From positions 1 to 53,842 of the forward strand of contig CAIQEI010000014.1 in NCBI GenBank assembly GCA_903870815.1: a DNA stretch of 53,842 nucleotides, written 5' to 3'. A program made the position numbers and the translations under genes. The number at the start of each line of letters is the position of its first letter. Within the stretch, counting starts at the first letter, position 1. Source of the DNA: an uncultured Verrucomicrobia subdivision 3 bacterium (GTDB taxonomy: Bacteria; Verrucomicrobiota; Verrucomicrobiia; Limisphaerales; UBA11358). Under the pieces are notes generated by a model that made no database searches, was not told the origin of the DNA, and saw nothing but the letters and a program-made list of their open reading frames with translations. Below, piece by piece: positions 9,001 to 17,318 of the stretch.

Positions 9001-10251
9001 CGCGCTGATGCCACCGCTCGAACCGACCCCGGCCTGACCGCTGTTGTTCCAGTTCCAGACGGTCTCCGAAGTGTAGGCCCCGCCGCCGGTGGTCATCGTC
9101 AGCGTGGTCCCCCCGACCTGCGTGATGTTGGTGCTTTCCGACGGAAACGGAATGCCGCCGACAAACGCATCGCTGTCGCCGGTAGCGTTGAAGAACGATT
9201 GTCCCTGGGCCGACATTTGTTTGAATATTCCCTCGGATACGAGATCCGGCGAACCCGGCGACGTCGCGCCCCACGAACAACTCACTTGCCGCGCAAGATT
9301 TTCATCGGCGATCTGCTGCAGGATGGTTGACCAGGGCGTGCCGCCGTTCGGACCTTCATAAACGATGATCCGTGAAATGCCCGGCGCCATGGACATGACC
9401 ATTTCGATGTCAAGGCACACCTCAACGTTGCCGCTGCCCGGCACGGGGACGCCGCCGTTCACCGCCACATTGGTGAGCGAGACCATCGCCAGCCCCGCAG
9501 TATTCGCATAGGCCACAATGTCGTTGTACGCATAACCGTCAAATTGCAAGAGCGCCACGCTCTGCCCCGCACCGGTCAGCGTCGTCCCGGGCACGTAAGC
9601 GTTCCGGAAATCGTAGCCAATGTATGCTCCGCCCGCGCCGGAACCATTCCTGGACACAATGTTCGCTGATGCCGGTTTGAATATATTTTTCGGCTGGGGA
9701 ATGGAATAATTATTCAGCCCGTTCACCTGTAGTACCGCCGCCGGGAAATCCGCCGTCGGCTCCGCATCCGGCGCATAAAAATCCCTCGCCTCCCGGGGAT
9801 GGCGATAGGTCACCAGCTTCAGGTGAAACGTCCGCTCAATGTTCCCGGCCGTCGCGCTCACATCCAGTACTTGGCGGCCGGAATGGGTGCCGGTGATTCG
9901 CAAGCCGTTCGTCCGGGCGAATTCCTGCACCGCCGCGTAATCCGCCGCCGTCGGGCCGAACCGGGCGGTAAATTCCATCGGCGTCAGGTAATGATGGAAA
10001 TTCGGGCTGGCCGGATTGTAAATCTCCTCTAGCAACCGGTTCAAATCATCCGCATTTCTCAAGGATAGGCCAAAGGCCAGGTGAAGCTCGTTCGTCGCCG
10101 GTAGCCGGCCAGATGGCGTCAAGCTCGAAACAATTTTCGGAACATGACCAGCCAGGCTCCTCCAACCTGCGCCATAAAGTGGACACGCTCCGCTAACCAG
10201 CAATGCCAGCGCAATAACCAACCGCGTCAACTGACGATGCAAATCAAACAT
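6007..10251 (-). CDS. Secreted sedolisin-family (S53) protease with long Ig-like C-terminal region
   Basis: Predicted exported serine-carboxyl peptidase of 1414 residues. A signal peptide covers roughly 1-28. A pro-kumamolisin activation domain follows (about 50-190). The catalytic domain (about 205-560) shows the S53 set: Glu277 and Asp281 in VEVCLD, the oxyanion Asp359 in NATGDSDA, and the nucleophile Ser470 in GGTSCAAP, then GYDLCTGLGTPNG near 538-549, where the family binds calcium. Downstream are two BACON-like repeats (about 560-780), a carbohydrate-binding-like jelly roll starting with QNGGFE, several Ig-like domains, a HYR/DUF5011-like segment and a C-terminal tail ending FYRLELSP, a tail type common in verrucomicrobial secreted proteins. 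All three catalytic residues are present, so activity is likely; its substrate is unknown. No sorting signal is visible. Confidence 0.88.
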   Translation of the reverse strand: MFDLHRQLTRLVIALALLVSGACPLYGAGWRSLAGHVPKIVSSLTPSGRLPATNELHLAFGLSLRNADDLNRLLEEIYNPASPNFHHYLTPMEFTARFGPTAADYAAVQEFARTNGLRITGTHSGRQVLDVSATAGNIERTFHLKLVTYRHPREARDFYAPDAEPTADFPAAVLQVNGLNNYSIPQPKNIFKPASANIVSRNGSGAGGAYIGYDFRNAYVPGTTLTGAGQSVALLQFDGYAYNDIVAYANTAGLAMVSLTNVAVNGGVPVPGSGNVEVCLDIEMVMSMAPGISRIIVYEGPNGGTPWSTILQQIADENLARQVSCSWGATSPGSPDLVSEGIFKQMSAQGQSFFNATGDSDAFVGGIPFPSESTNITQVGGTTLTMTTGGGAYTSETVWNWNNSGQAGVGSSGGISANFAIPSWQLGLSMAANQGSTTMRNSPDVALTADNVYVVSGGSGVGSGGHGGTSCAAPLWAGFMALVNQQAAANGKPPIGFVNPAIYELANQSIYTSVFHDTTTGDNTWPSSPNAFYGGAGYDLCTGLGTPNGTNLINALVSPDPFLVTANFGFNASGKAGGPFNVSSKTFFLTNTGVSPLTWSVINTSLWLNVSSAGGTLAAGAGTVATVNLNASAGNLVAGMYSASLWFSNVTANIGHVRNFTLQATDPLVLLTTNGFIAYGAVGGPFYPASQIITFTNLGQVAVPWSLINTSAWLDVSATSGTVLGNGAASVTASLDPSTAGLTGGTYATSLVVSNPASHATLTVPFRLLPGQSLVQNGGFETGSFSSWTESGNTAYTSVSSGNATYVHSGTFAARLGPSGSLGYITQNLPTLAGQMYLLSFWLANPVNGTTEQFQASWNGTTVTNLLNPGVLAWNNYSVRVTATSASTALQFGFRNDPDYFGLDDISVIPISVPLISNAPTNLSVLTGNNAVFSATAKGAGPLIYQWRKNGTNIANGIGIFGATSNVLTLTSVSAGSAGNYTLLVTNAYGSVTSSIAALTVLSLPAITASTVTNRLAECGKNTNVFNITATGAAPLGIQWSLDNAPVPGATNTSLTLTNLHLPNHAITVIVTNPYGSATNNAIVTVLDTQPPVLTLNGGNPIYVELGGAFTDPGATASDVCAGAVPIVVSGSLNLGAVGTNMLVYRVDDANGNTNFATRTVIVRDTTPPTISWSYTNLVAAADANCSLPMPDVTGTNFIQATDLSGPLTLSQNPTNNSVLPIGTNVVVLTVADAFGNSAYSTNTVVVQDQTPPLIVSQPQSQTNLLGTTADFSVAVTACTPVSFQWYSNNAALPAQIKSTLTLSAVAPAAGAENYYVIVTAAGGSSTSTVVSLTVNVPLPVINAAAANPDGSFTLQLAGLPGYPYILEGTTNLFTPGSWLPLATNTLGQNGLWQFTDTSATNFPQQFYRLELSP

Positions 10252-10379
10252 TTTTCTTCTGAATTTTGTTGGCTAACGCCGGCCTTAATCACCAACAGCA
10301 CTTTGCGTTCCAATGACTAATGGTGCAGGTCAAAAAAATCTACTTCAGATGGGGACAAAGTCAATTGTTCCAAAAACGG

Positions 10380-10408
10380 TTGCCCGGCCACTTTCCCACC
10401 AGTAACGT
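10380..10408 (+). promoter_or_regulatory. Candidate leaderless promoter of the WalJ-like gene
   Basis: TTGCCC (10380-10385), a 17 nt spacer and TAACGT (10403-10408) are followed by 6 nt and the GTG start at 10415. The -10 is a weak match, but the spacing repeats the pattern seen at other genes in this window. Confidence 0.35.
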
Positions 10409-10414
10409 CCCTAC

Positions 10415-11260
10415 GTGTCCGTCCATTTTACCATCCTCGGCAGCGGCTCGTCCGGCAATTGCGCCTACGTCGAGACCGACGAATCCCGCATCCTGGTGGA
10501 TGCCGGATTTTCGCCGCTGCAAATCCGCAAGCGACTCGCCGCCCTCGGACGCACGCCGGAAAATCTTACCGCCATTTTAATCACCCATGAGCATAGCGAC
10601 CATATCAGCGGCCTGCTAGGCTTGGCCGACAAGTTTCACATCCCCGTCTATTGCAACCGCGGCACCCAGGACGGCACCGTCTGGGCGTTCAAGACCAAAT
10701 GGGAAAGTAAAAAAACGGCCGCGCTCGCCGGTCTTGACGGCACGGCACATTTGAGGGCAAAAATCGACTGGCGCTTGTTCGACACCGGCTCGGGCTTTGA
10801 GATCGGCGATGTCGCCGTTGAAACCTTTTCCATTCCGCACGATGCGCAAGATCCGGTGGGTTTTATTCTCCGCACCGCTGCCGGCAACATCGGCTTTGCC
10901 ACCGACCTCGGCCACGTCACCAAGCTCGTACTCGACCGCATCCGCGCCGCGAACGTCCTCGTCCTCGAATCCAACCACGATGTGAAGATGCTACAGGATT
11001 GCCCGCGCCGATCATGGGCGCTGAAACAGCGCATCCTCGGGCGCCACGGCCACATCTCCAACGCCACCGCCGCCGAAACCGCCGCGCAGATCATGTCCGC
11101 CGGGTTGAAGCAGCTTTACCTCGCGCACTTGAGCCGCGAATGCAACAAGCCCGAACTTGCGCAACACGTCATGGCCGAGCAGCTCCACCACATCGGGGCC
11201 AATCATGTCCGGCTGCAAGTCGCCGCACAGGATGTGCCGTGCGAGACTTTGAGTTTGTAA
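10415..11260 (+). CDS. MBL-fold metallo-hydrolase, WalJ/YycJ-like
   Basis: Cytoplasmic metallo-beta-lactamase-fold hydrolase of 281 residues with a GTG start. The N-terminus GSGSSGNC and the metal motif THEHSDH (His58, His60, Asp62, His63) are typical of the YycJ/WalJ group, implicated elsewhere in DNA replication/repair and wall homeostasis. Later metal ligands appear in FSIPHDAQDP, FATDLGH, ESNHD and GRHGHISN, and YLAHLSRECN closes the fold. No walK/walR two-component genes are next to it, so the name reflects similarity only. It is divergent from the S53 protease gene across a 163 nt gap and convergent with the large repeat protein that follows. A distinct exonuclease or phosphodiesterase specificity cannot be excluded. 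Confidence 0.85.
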   Translation: MSVHFTILGSGSSGNCAYVETDESRILVDAGFSPLQIRKRLAALGRTPENLTAILITHEHSDHISGLLGLADKFHIPVYCNRGTQDGTVWAFKTKWESKKTAALAGLDGTAHLRAKIDWRLFDTGSGFEIGDVAVETFSIPHDAQDPVGFILRTAAGNIGFATDLGHVTKLVLDRIRAANVLVLESNHDVKMLQDCPRRSWALKQRILGRHGHISNATAAETAAQIMSAGLKQLYLAHLSRECNKPELAQHVMAEQLHHIGANHVRLQVAAQDVPCETLSL

Positions 11261-11397
11261 AATGGTTCATCTGGATTGACCATTGGCGAAGCCGGGCTGG
11301 CACCGGATCGGATTCGGCGATCACCAGCGCAATTTGGGCGGCAAATTCAGTGACGAGAAAATGGTCCCTGCCCAAACACCCGGTTTGCCTGACACAA

Positions 11398-14300
11398 TTA
11401 CTTCGCCAGTTTGCCGACTTCGGCGTCCAGATCTTCGATCACAAATCCCTCCGCGATCACCCGGTGACCGGCATCCGCCAGAATCAGCCATGGCAACGTC
11501 GGCACGGATGAGGCCCATTTTGACTTATCGGATTGGACCGCTACCCGCCCGATGGGAAATGAAACCAGACTGTTGCTTTTCCACTCGTTGAAGGTGTCAT
11601 CGCTGGTGACCACCGCCTGGATGCCAACCACCGCAACATTTTTATTTCGAAGCGCCGCCGCCTGACGATCCACCTGATGGATGACCCGGCGCGACAGACT
11701 CTGACCAACGTCAAACAGGCAGAGCAGCACCGGCTGCCCGGCGGGCGCGTCGGCGCTGGCGAGATTGACCGTGGTCAGATCGGAAAGCGGTTTGCCTTTG
11801 AGCGTTCCATGGCGCGGTGCCGGACGGACGCCGCCCGGCTGGACCCGCAAAGTCAGCACCACATTAGTGTCGCCCGCCGAAGCGGTGCCCTGGGCGAAAC
11901 CGGCCTGGGAACTAGCGAAGAGTTGCACCTGTCCATCGCAAACTTGAAAATGAAAACGACCCTTGCTGTCAGTCATCATGTTGCCGTTCGGCTGGCCGTT
12001 GCCATTTAACGACACGTTCACGCCGGCAAGTGGTCGGTCATTCACATCCTTCACCTGCCCGGCCAAAACCTGGTCGGCCGGTTTAAGCACAAATGGCGGC
12101 AGCTCCAAGCGGTTGGTGTCGGAAAAATTTTGAACCGGTTGCTGTTTGCCGCCGTGGCCCGGGGCGGAGACGGACGCCAAATATTGTGCGCCCTGCGGCA
12201 AACCCTTGACTTCGTAGTAGCCGCGAGCGTCGGTGACAATCATCTGCTCTTCCATCTGGCCATAGCTGTTGCCCGTTTTGATAAACATAATGATTTGTGC
12301 GTTGGGAAGCGCCGTTCCATCGGCGTCTTCCACGCGGCCCGCCAAGGTCAAACCCGGTTTCACCATGATGTCAAGATTGGTTGTCCCTTCAGGCAAAGCT
12401 TCAGTCGCGGCCAGATTATGGGCGATGTCGCGGGCGACGAGCATCGCACTGCTACCCTGCCCCTGCTGGAGCTGCCACGACTGTAGCGTCCAAGTGAGAC
12501 TGAACGCGCCATTGACCGTGGTTTTCTTCCAATTATTCGGACCGCTGGACGGAAACACCGCCACCCGCGCACCGATGACCGGCTGGCCGTCGGGGTCCGC
12601 AACCGTGCCTCTCAGTCGATGGATTTTTGTACCAGGGCCGCCATTGTATTGTTGACCAAGCTGCAAAACGACATTCGTGTCGCCCCCTTCAGCGGTGATA
12701 TTTCCGTAGGTATTCCGGCCATTCGCCGAAATTTGCACCTGTCCTTCGCAAACCTGAAAGTGAAACCGGCCCTTGCTATCGGTGACCATGTTGCCGTTCG
12801 GCTGTCCGTTGCCATTCAACGAAACATTCGCCCCGGAAACCGGCTTGTCATCCTCGTCCAAACCCTGCCCGGCCAGCATCCGGTCGGCGGGCTTGAGGAC
12901 AAACGGCGGGATTTCCATGCGGGAATTTTCAGGATCGCTTTGGATCGGCTGCTGCCTGCTTCCATGACCTTTGGCAGTGACATACACCAGATATTCCGCC
13001 TCGGGCGGCAGGCACTTGTTTTCATAGCGGCCTTGGGCGTCCGTCATTGGGGATTGTTCGTCCAACTGTTCGTAACTGTTGCCCGCTTTGAACTGCACGT
13101 AAACCTGGGCCCCGGCGAGCGGCGAACCATCGCTGTTTTTCACCAACCCGCTCAGGCTCAACGCTGGTTTCAATACCACATCTAGGTTCGATATATCCTC
13201 GGACAAATCTTCGGTCGCAGCCAGGTTGCGCGCCGGGTCCCTAACCACCAACCGCCCGCCGCCACCCTGCTGGAGCTGCCACGGTTGAAGCGACCAAGTG
13301 AGGTTAAACGCGCCGTTGGTTCCGGTTCTGACCCAGTGACGCGATCCGTTGGAGGGAAAAACCGCCACCCTTGCGCCAATCACCGGCAGGCCGGCGGAAT
13401 CCGAAACGGTGCCTTTCAATTTGTAGAGCTTGGTCCCAGGTGAATTATTGTAGTTTTGTCCAAGCCGTAGGACCACATTCGTATCGCCGGCATCAGCGGT
13501 ATTACTGCCGAATAAATTCTGCCCATTCGCCGAGAGTTGCACCTGTCCTTCGCATACCTGAAAGTGAAACCGGCCCTTGCTATCGGTGATCATATTGCCG
13601 TTCGGCTGTCCGTTGCCATTGAACGAAACATTCACCCCGGAAACCGGCTTGTCATCCTCGTCCAGCACCTGCCCGGCTAATCCTTGGTCGGCGACCTTGA
13701 GGATAAACGGTGAAAGTTCGAGCCGGTTCGTTTCCGCATCACTCTTAACTTGTTGCTGCAGGCTACCATGTCCTTTGGCAGTGGCATTGACAAAGTATTC
13801 CGCCGCCGGCGGCAGGCATTTGAATTCGAAGCGGCCTTGGGCGTCGGCGAAAAACATCTGGTCATCCACCGACTGGTAGCTGTTTCCCGCCTTGATCATC
13901 AAGTTGAGCTGTGCGCCAGCGAGCGGCGAACCGTCGCCGCTTTTGACCAACCCGCTGATCGACAGGGCCGGTTTCAATACCGCATCGAGGTTCGTTATAT
14001 CCTCGGACAAATCTTCGGTCGCGGCCAGATTGCGCGCCAGATCCCGGACCACCAGCTGTGCACCCTCCTGCTGGAGTTGCCACGGCTGAAGCGACCAAGT
14101 GAGGCTGAACGAGCCGTTGGTTGCGGTTCTGACCCAATTGCGCGAGCCATTGGCAGGAAACACCGCCACCTGCGCGCCGGCAACGGGCCGACCGGCGGGG
14201 TCAGCCACCGTCCCTTTCAATTTATGCAGCGTGGCTCCCGGGGAACCATTGTAGTTTTGTCCAAGCCGCAGCACTACATTCGTATCCCCACCTTCGGCGG

Positions 14301-16317
14301 AAATATTGCCGAATGATCCCTGACCGTTGGCCGAGAGTTGCGCCTGCCCTTCACAGACCTGCCCGAACAGGAACCGACCTTCGCGATCCGTCTTCGTATT
14401 CGCAGAGGGCTGGCCTTCGCCCGAAAGATTCACATAAACGCCCGCGACCGGCTTGTCTCCCTCGTCGAGCACCTGACCGGCCAGTTTAAGCCTGGCGGGA
14501 TTGAGTTCCACCGGATCCAGTTGCTGACGAATGGCCTCGGCGGAGGCACCCACATCGGATATTTGTTTTTGTCCGTATCCCGGCGCGGAGACAATGACGC
14601 CGTATTTTCTGCCGGGCGGCAGCGCGGGAATTTCAAACTGCCCCGGCGTGTTCGTGCGCGCCAGCCCGGGAAGCCAGGTCCCCCGGTTTTCCGTCCAGAA
14701 CATTAGCGTGGCGGTTGCGTTCGTGACGGGCCGGCCATCGGATACCACTCGTCCAACGAGCGTGAGCCCGGGTGCCAGTTTCAAGTCGAGCGGGCCGGTG
14801 TCCTCGTCGCTGACATCCTGCGCCGCGACCAGGTTATGTTCCGCGTCCCGGAACAACAAGCAGACGCCCAGATTGTTGGCTCCGAACTGGGCGGGGAGGT
14901 TCAACTCCACTTTGAACCGGCCAGCTGCATCGGTTTTGGCATCGGCCAGATTGGGACCGAATCCGCTGACAATCACCACTGGCAACCCCGCCGCCGGCCG
15001 GCCGTCCAGTTGGCGGACGATGCCGGAGATTTTTTTGGGCGCGGCGATTTCGAGTTCCACACGGTTCGTCTGGCCGGCTCCCACGCTGGCGGAAGTCTGA
15101 CCACCCGGCAAGGATTGACGGAATGCCATGACCTGATAATCCCCCGGCAACAGCCGCAGCCGGGCGATGCCGTCACTGTCAGAATTGGCGGCCGTTTGAA
15201 AATCCTTACTGAAGGCGTTGACCATGACTTGCGGAAGCGGCTTAAGGTCGTTCTTTCCCAACACCGCCACCTCCAGCAAACCGCCATGCGATGCAGTTAC
15301 CACCACGCCCTGCGCGGTCTGACCGGCCTCAACCGTCACCGGCGCCAGCTCCGCGACCCATTCTGAAACGCCGTTGGTGCCAAAGACGGCGCGAACATGG
15401 TAGGCCCCGGCGGCCACGTCGTTGAATCGGAACGTGCCGTCCGGGCCGGATTGGACCGGCTCGTTCCCGCCGGTCGCAAAGAATGCCGGCCCCCCGGGCT
15501 GCAACGTCAATTGCGCTCCAGGTGGCGGCTGACGGCCGCCCTCGACCACAATTTTTCCTTCAATGCCACCGGCCGGTTCCAGGACCAGTTTGATGTCTTC
15601 CTGTCCGGCCTGCCAAGGCAGCGAACCCGGACGGGTAAACGGCTGCGACAACTGTGAAAGCGCCTTCCCGGAAAATTGAACCACCAGGGTGGCCGCGGCG
15701 TTGGTCGGAAAATTCTCGATCCGAAAATGGCCGGCGGCATCCGTCCGCGCCGCAAAACAGTCGCGCGCCGGCTTGCCCGTGATGAAATTAAATGTCCTCA
15801 TCGGCACCGCCGATGAGATTTCGCTGACCGCCATGCCGACCGAAACCCCGGCATTGACGACCGGTTTACCCGCTTCGTCCACCACTGTGCCCGCCAGCCC
15901 GGCTGGCGGAGCCAGCACCAGCTGTAGTTTTTCATCCATCACCCGCATCATCCCGAATGACTGGCCCAACTGTTTCCAGGCCGGCGCCAACCCCGGTTTC
16001 CGGGCCACCAAAAAACCAACGGCGCCCAACTCCTGAAATTCAAACGCGCCATTGGTTTCCGTGATCAGTTGCTTTTTCAATTCAAGAGCGTTCGCCAGAA
16101 ATGGATTTTCTCCCGCTCGCCAAAACTCCACCGTCGCGCCCGACAGCGGATTCCCGTCGGCGTCGGTGACGATTCCTGAATTCGTGGGGTTCCCCGACGA
16201 CTCGTTCGCGTACGCCAGCCTTTGAACCCCACCTCGCAACAGCATCGGGGCCTGAGCGCGGATACCCGGGGCAATCATAACGGCGGCGACCAGAACCAGT
16301 TGGGATATTTTTTTCAT
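11398..16317 (-). CDS. Giant exported protein of carboxypeptidase-regulatory-like repeats with thioredoxin-like tail
   Basis: A 1639-residue exported protein. I start it at 16317 because MKKISQLVLVAAVMIAPG then forms a clean signal peptide; an upstream ATG at 16368 adds 17 non-signal residues. Almost the whole chain consists of CarboxypepD_reg-like beta-sandwich modules, with recurring GxVxDxxGxPVxGAxV and TDxxGRFxF patterns. The second half contains about three near-copies of a ~268-residue block. The last ~120 residues resemble a thioredoxin/redoxin fold (VLLCLFDVG, a cis-Pro-like TLPWLILAD) but lack a CxxC active site, so redox activity is unlikely. Such modules usually serve as structural or binding domains; no enzymatic domain is visible. 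The role is unknown, possibly surface binding or scaffolding. Confidence 0.8.
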   Translation of the reverse strand: MKKISQLVLVAAVMIAPGIRAQAPMLLRGGVQRLAYANESSGNPTNSGIVTDADGNPLSGATVEFWRAGENPFLANALELKKQLITETNGAFEFQELGAVGFLVARKPGLAPAWKQLGQSFGMMRVMDEKLQLVLAPPAGLAGTVVDEAGKPVVNAGVSVGMAVSEISSAVPMRTFNFITGKPARDCFAARTDAAGHFRIENFPTNAAATLVVQFSGKALSQLSQPFTRPGSLPWQAGQEDIKLVLEPAGGIEGKIVVEGGRQPPPGAQLTLQPGGPAFFATGGNEPVQSGPDGTFRFNDVAAGAYHVRAVFGTNGVSEWVAELAPVTVEAGQTAQGVVVTASHGGLLEVAVLGKNDLKPLPQVMVNAFSKDFQTAANSDSDGIARLRLLPGDYQVMAFRQSLPGGQTSASVGAGQTNRVELEIAAPKKISGIVRQLDGRPAAGLPVVIVSGFGPNLADAKTDAAGRFKVELNLPAQFGANNLGVCLLFRDAEHNLVAAQDVSDEDTGPLDLKLAPGLTLVGRVVSDGRPVTNATATLMFWTENRGTWLPGLARTNTPGQFEIPALPPGRKYGVIVSAPGYGQKQISDVGASAEAIRQQLDPVELNPARLKLAGQVLDEGDKPVAGVYVNLSGEGQPSANTKTDREGRFLFGQVCEGQAQLSANGQGSFGNISAEGGDTNVVLRLGQNYNGSPGATLHKLKGTVADPAGRPVAGAQVAVFPANGSRNWVRTATNGSFSLTWSLQPWQLQQEGAQLVVRDLARNLAATEDLSEDITNLDAVLKPALSISGLVKSGDGSPLAGAQLNLMIKAGNSYQSVDDQMFFADAQGRFEFKCLPPAAEYFVNATAKGHGSLQQQVKSDAETNRLELSPFILKVADQGLAGQVLDEDDKPVSGVNVSFNGNGQPNGNMITDSKGRFHFQVCEGQVQLSANGQNLFGSNTADAGDTNVVLRLGQNYNNSPGTKLYKLKGTVSDSAGLPVIGARVAVFPSNGSRHWVRTGTNGAFNLTWSLQPWQLQQGGGGRLVVRDPARNLAATEDLSEDISNLDVVLKPALSLSGLVKNSDGSPLAGAQVYVQFKAGNSYEQLDEQSPMTDAQGRYENKCLPPEAEYLVYVTAKGHGSRQQPIQSDPENSRMEIPPFVLKPADRMLAGQGLDEDDKPVSGANVSLNGNGQPNGNMVTDSKGRFHFQVCEGQVQISANGRNTYGNITAEGGDTNVVLQLGQQYNGGPGTKIHRLRGTVADPDGQPVIGARVAVFPSSGPNNWKKTTVNGAFSLTWTLQSWQLQQGQGSSAMLVARDIAHNLAATEALPEGTTNLDIMVKPGLTLAGRVEDADGTALPNAQIIMFIKTGNSYGQMEEQMIVTDARGYYEVKGLPQGAQYLASVSAPGHGGKQQPVQNFSDTNRLELPPFVLKPADQVLAGQVKDVNDRPLAGVNVSLNGNGQPNGNMMTDSKGRFHFQVCDGQVQLFASSQAGFAQGTASAGDTNVVLTLRVQPGGVRPAPRHGTLKGKPLSDLTTVNLASADAPAGQPVLLCLFDVGQSLSRRVIHQVDRQAAALRNKNVAVVGIQAVVTSDDTFNEWKSNSLVSFPIGRVAVQSDKSKWASSVPTLPWLILADAGHRVIAEGFVIEDLDAEVGKLAK
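11926..14341 (-). repeat. Internal tandem duplication, period ~805 bp, about three copies
   Basis: An anchor sequence of the type cacctgtccttcgca recurs at 11926, 12736, 13540 and, more diverged, 14341, giving spacings of 810, 804 and 801 bp, all close to multiples of three. The DNA between anchors is also clearly similar over long stretches. Each unit encodes about 268 residues containing roughly three beta-sandwich modules. Recent duplication or ongoing recombination between copies would explain the high nucleotide identity. Confidence 0.85.
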
Positions 16318-16604
16318 GGGAAGTTTCAGGTGATTGTTTGTTCGAGCCTTAAACGGCTTTGTCGGCACCCGAACGGTCTGAACAGCTTAAGATCCCGTTG
16401 TGAGGGCAAACCAATGCGCGCTCATCCATACTCGAAGCAGGCCAAATTAGACAAATTTCTGTCGGCGCTGGCGAGCATTAATTTCGGCCCGCACCCGAAA
16501 ATTGCCTGGCGATCCGGTCGGACGCCAAAACTGGCCGCCGACACGCTCCGATTTTTTTAATGACGCCACGGCAATTCTAGGGAAAGATGTTCCGTCGCAA
16601 CCGC

Positions 16605-17318
16605 ATGACGATCACACTATTCATTCCCTGTTTCATCGACGCGCTTTTTCCCCGCGCCGGCATCAGCATGGTGGAGATTCTCGAGCGGCTTGGCCACTCG
16701 GTGGTCTGTCCGGAGGCGATCGCCTGCTGCGGCCAGCCGCCGTTTAACTCCGGCTATTGGGAGGAGGCGCGCACGATCGCCGGCCCGGTGCTCGAGAAAT
16801 TGGCGGACGCCGAGGCGGTCGTCATCGGCTCGGGTTCCTGCGGCGCCATGCTGAAAAACTTTTACCCCGAACTCTTCGCCAATACCCCGCAGGCAGAACT
16901 CGCGAAAAAGGTGTCCGCCCGCACCTGGGAATTTTCCGATTTTCTGGTCAGCAAACTTGGCGTGACCGACCTCGGCGCGAAGTTCCCGCACAAGGTCACC
17001 TTCCACGATGGCTGCCACGGTTTGCGCGAACTCGGCATTAAAGCCGCGCCACGGGCCTTGCTGGGCAAAGTCCGCGGGCTGGAATTCGTCGAATTGATGG
17101 AGGAATCCTGCTGCGGCTTCGGCGGGACTTTTTCCGCAAAGTTCCCGATGATCTCCACTGCCATGGGCGAAGTGAAATGCGCCGCCGCCGCCGAGACCGG
17201 CGCGGATTACATCATCTCAAACGATTCCAGTTGCCTCATGCACATCCAGGGCTTGCTATCACGCCAAGGCAGCCCGATCAAAACCATCCACCTGGCCGAA
17301 GTGCTAAACCAGCAATGA
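16605..17318 (+). CDS. lutA: Lactate utilization protein LutA ((Fe-S)-binding, CCG-domain)
   Basis: Subunit of the LutABC complex that oxidises L-lactate to pyruvate. The 237-residue product has two cysteine-rich CCG domains, as in glycolate oxidase GlcF and heterodisulfide reductase HdrB: IPCF then CCGQP at 41-45, and HDGCHGLRELG followed by SCCGFGGTF. The start at 16605 gives the family-typical N-terminus MTITLFIPCFIDALFP; an ATG at 16587 would add six residues. Its stop overlaps the lutB start (ATGA), showing translational coupling. The 218-287 bp upstream, shared with the divergent giant-protein gene, must hold the promoter, but no convincing hexamers were found. Confidence 0.93.
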   Translation: MTITLFIPCFIDALFPRAGISMVEILERLGHSVVCPEAIACCGQPPFNSGYWEEARTIAGPVLEKLADAEAVVIGSGSCGAMLKNFYPELFANTPQAELAKKVSARTWEFSDFLVSKLGVTDLGAKFPHKVTFHDGCHGLRELGIKAAPRALLGKVRGLEFVELMEESCCGFGGTFSAKFPMISTAMGEVKCAAAAETGADYIISNDSSCLMHIQGLLSRQGSPIKTIHLAEVLNQQ

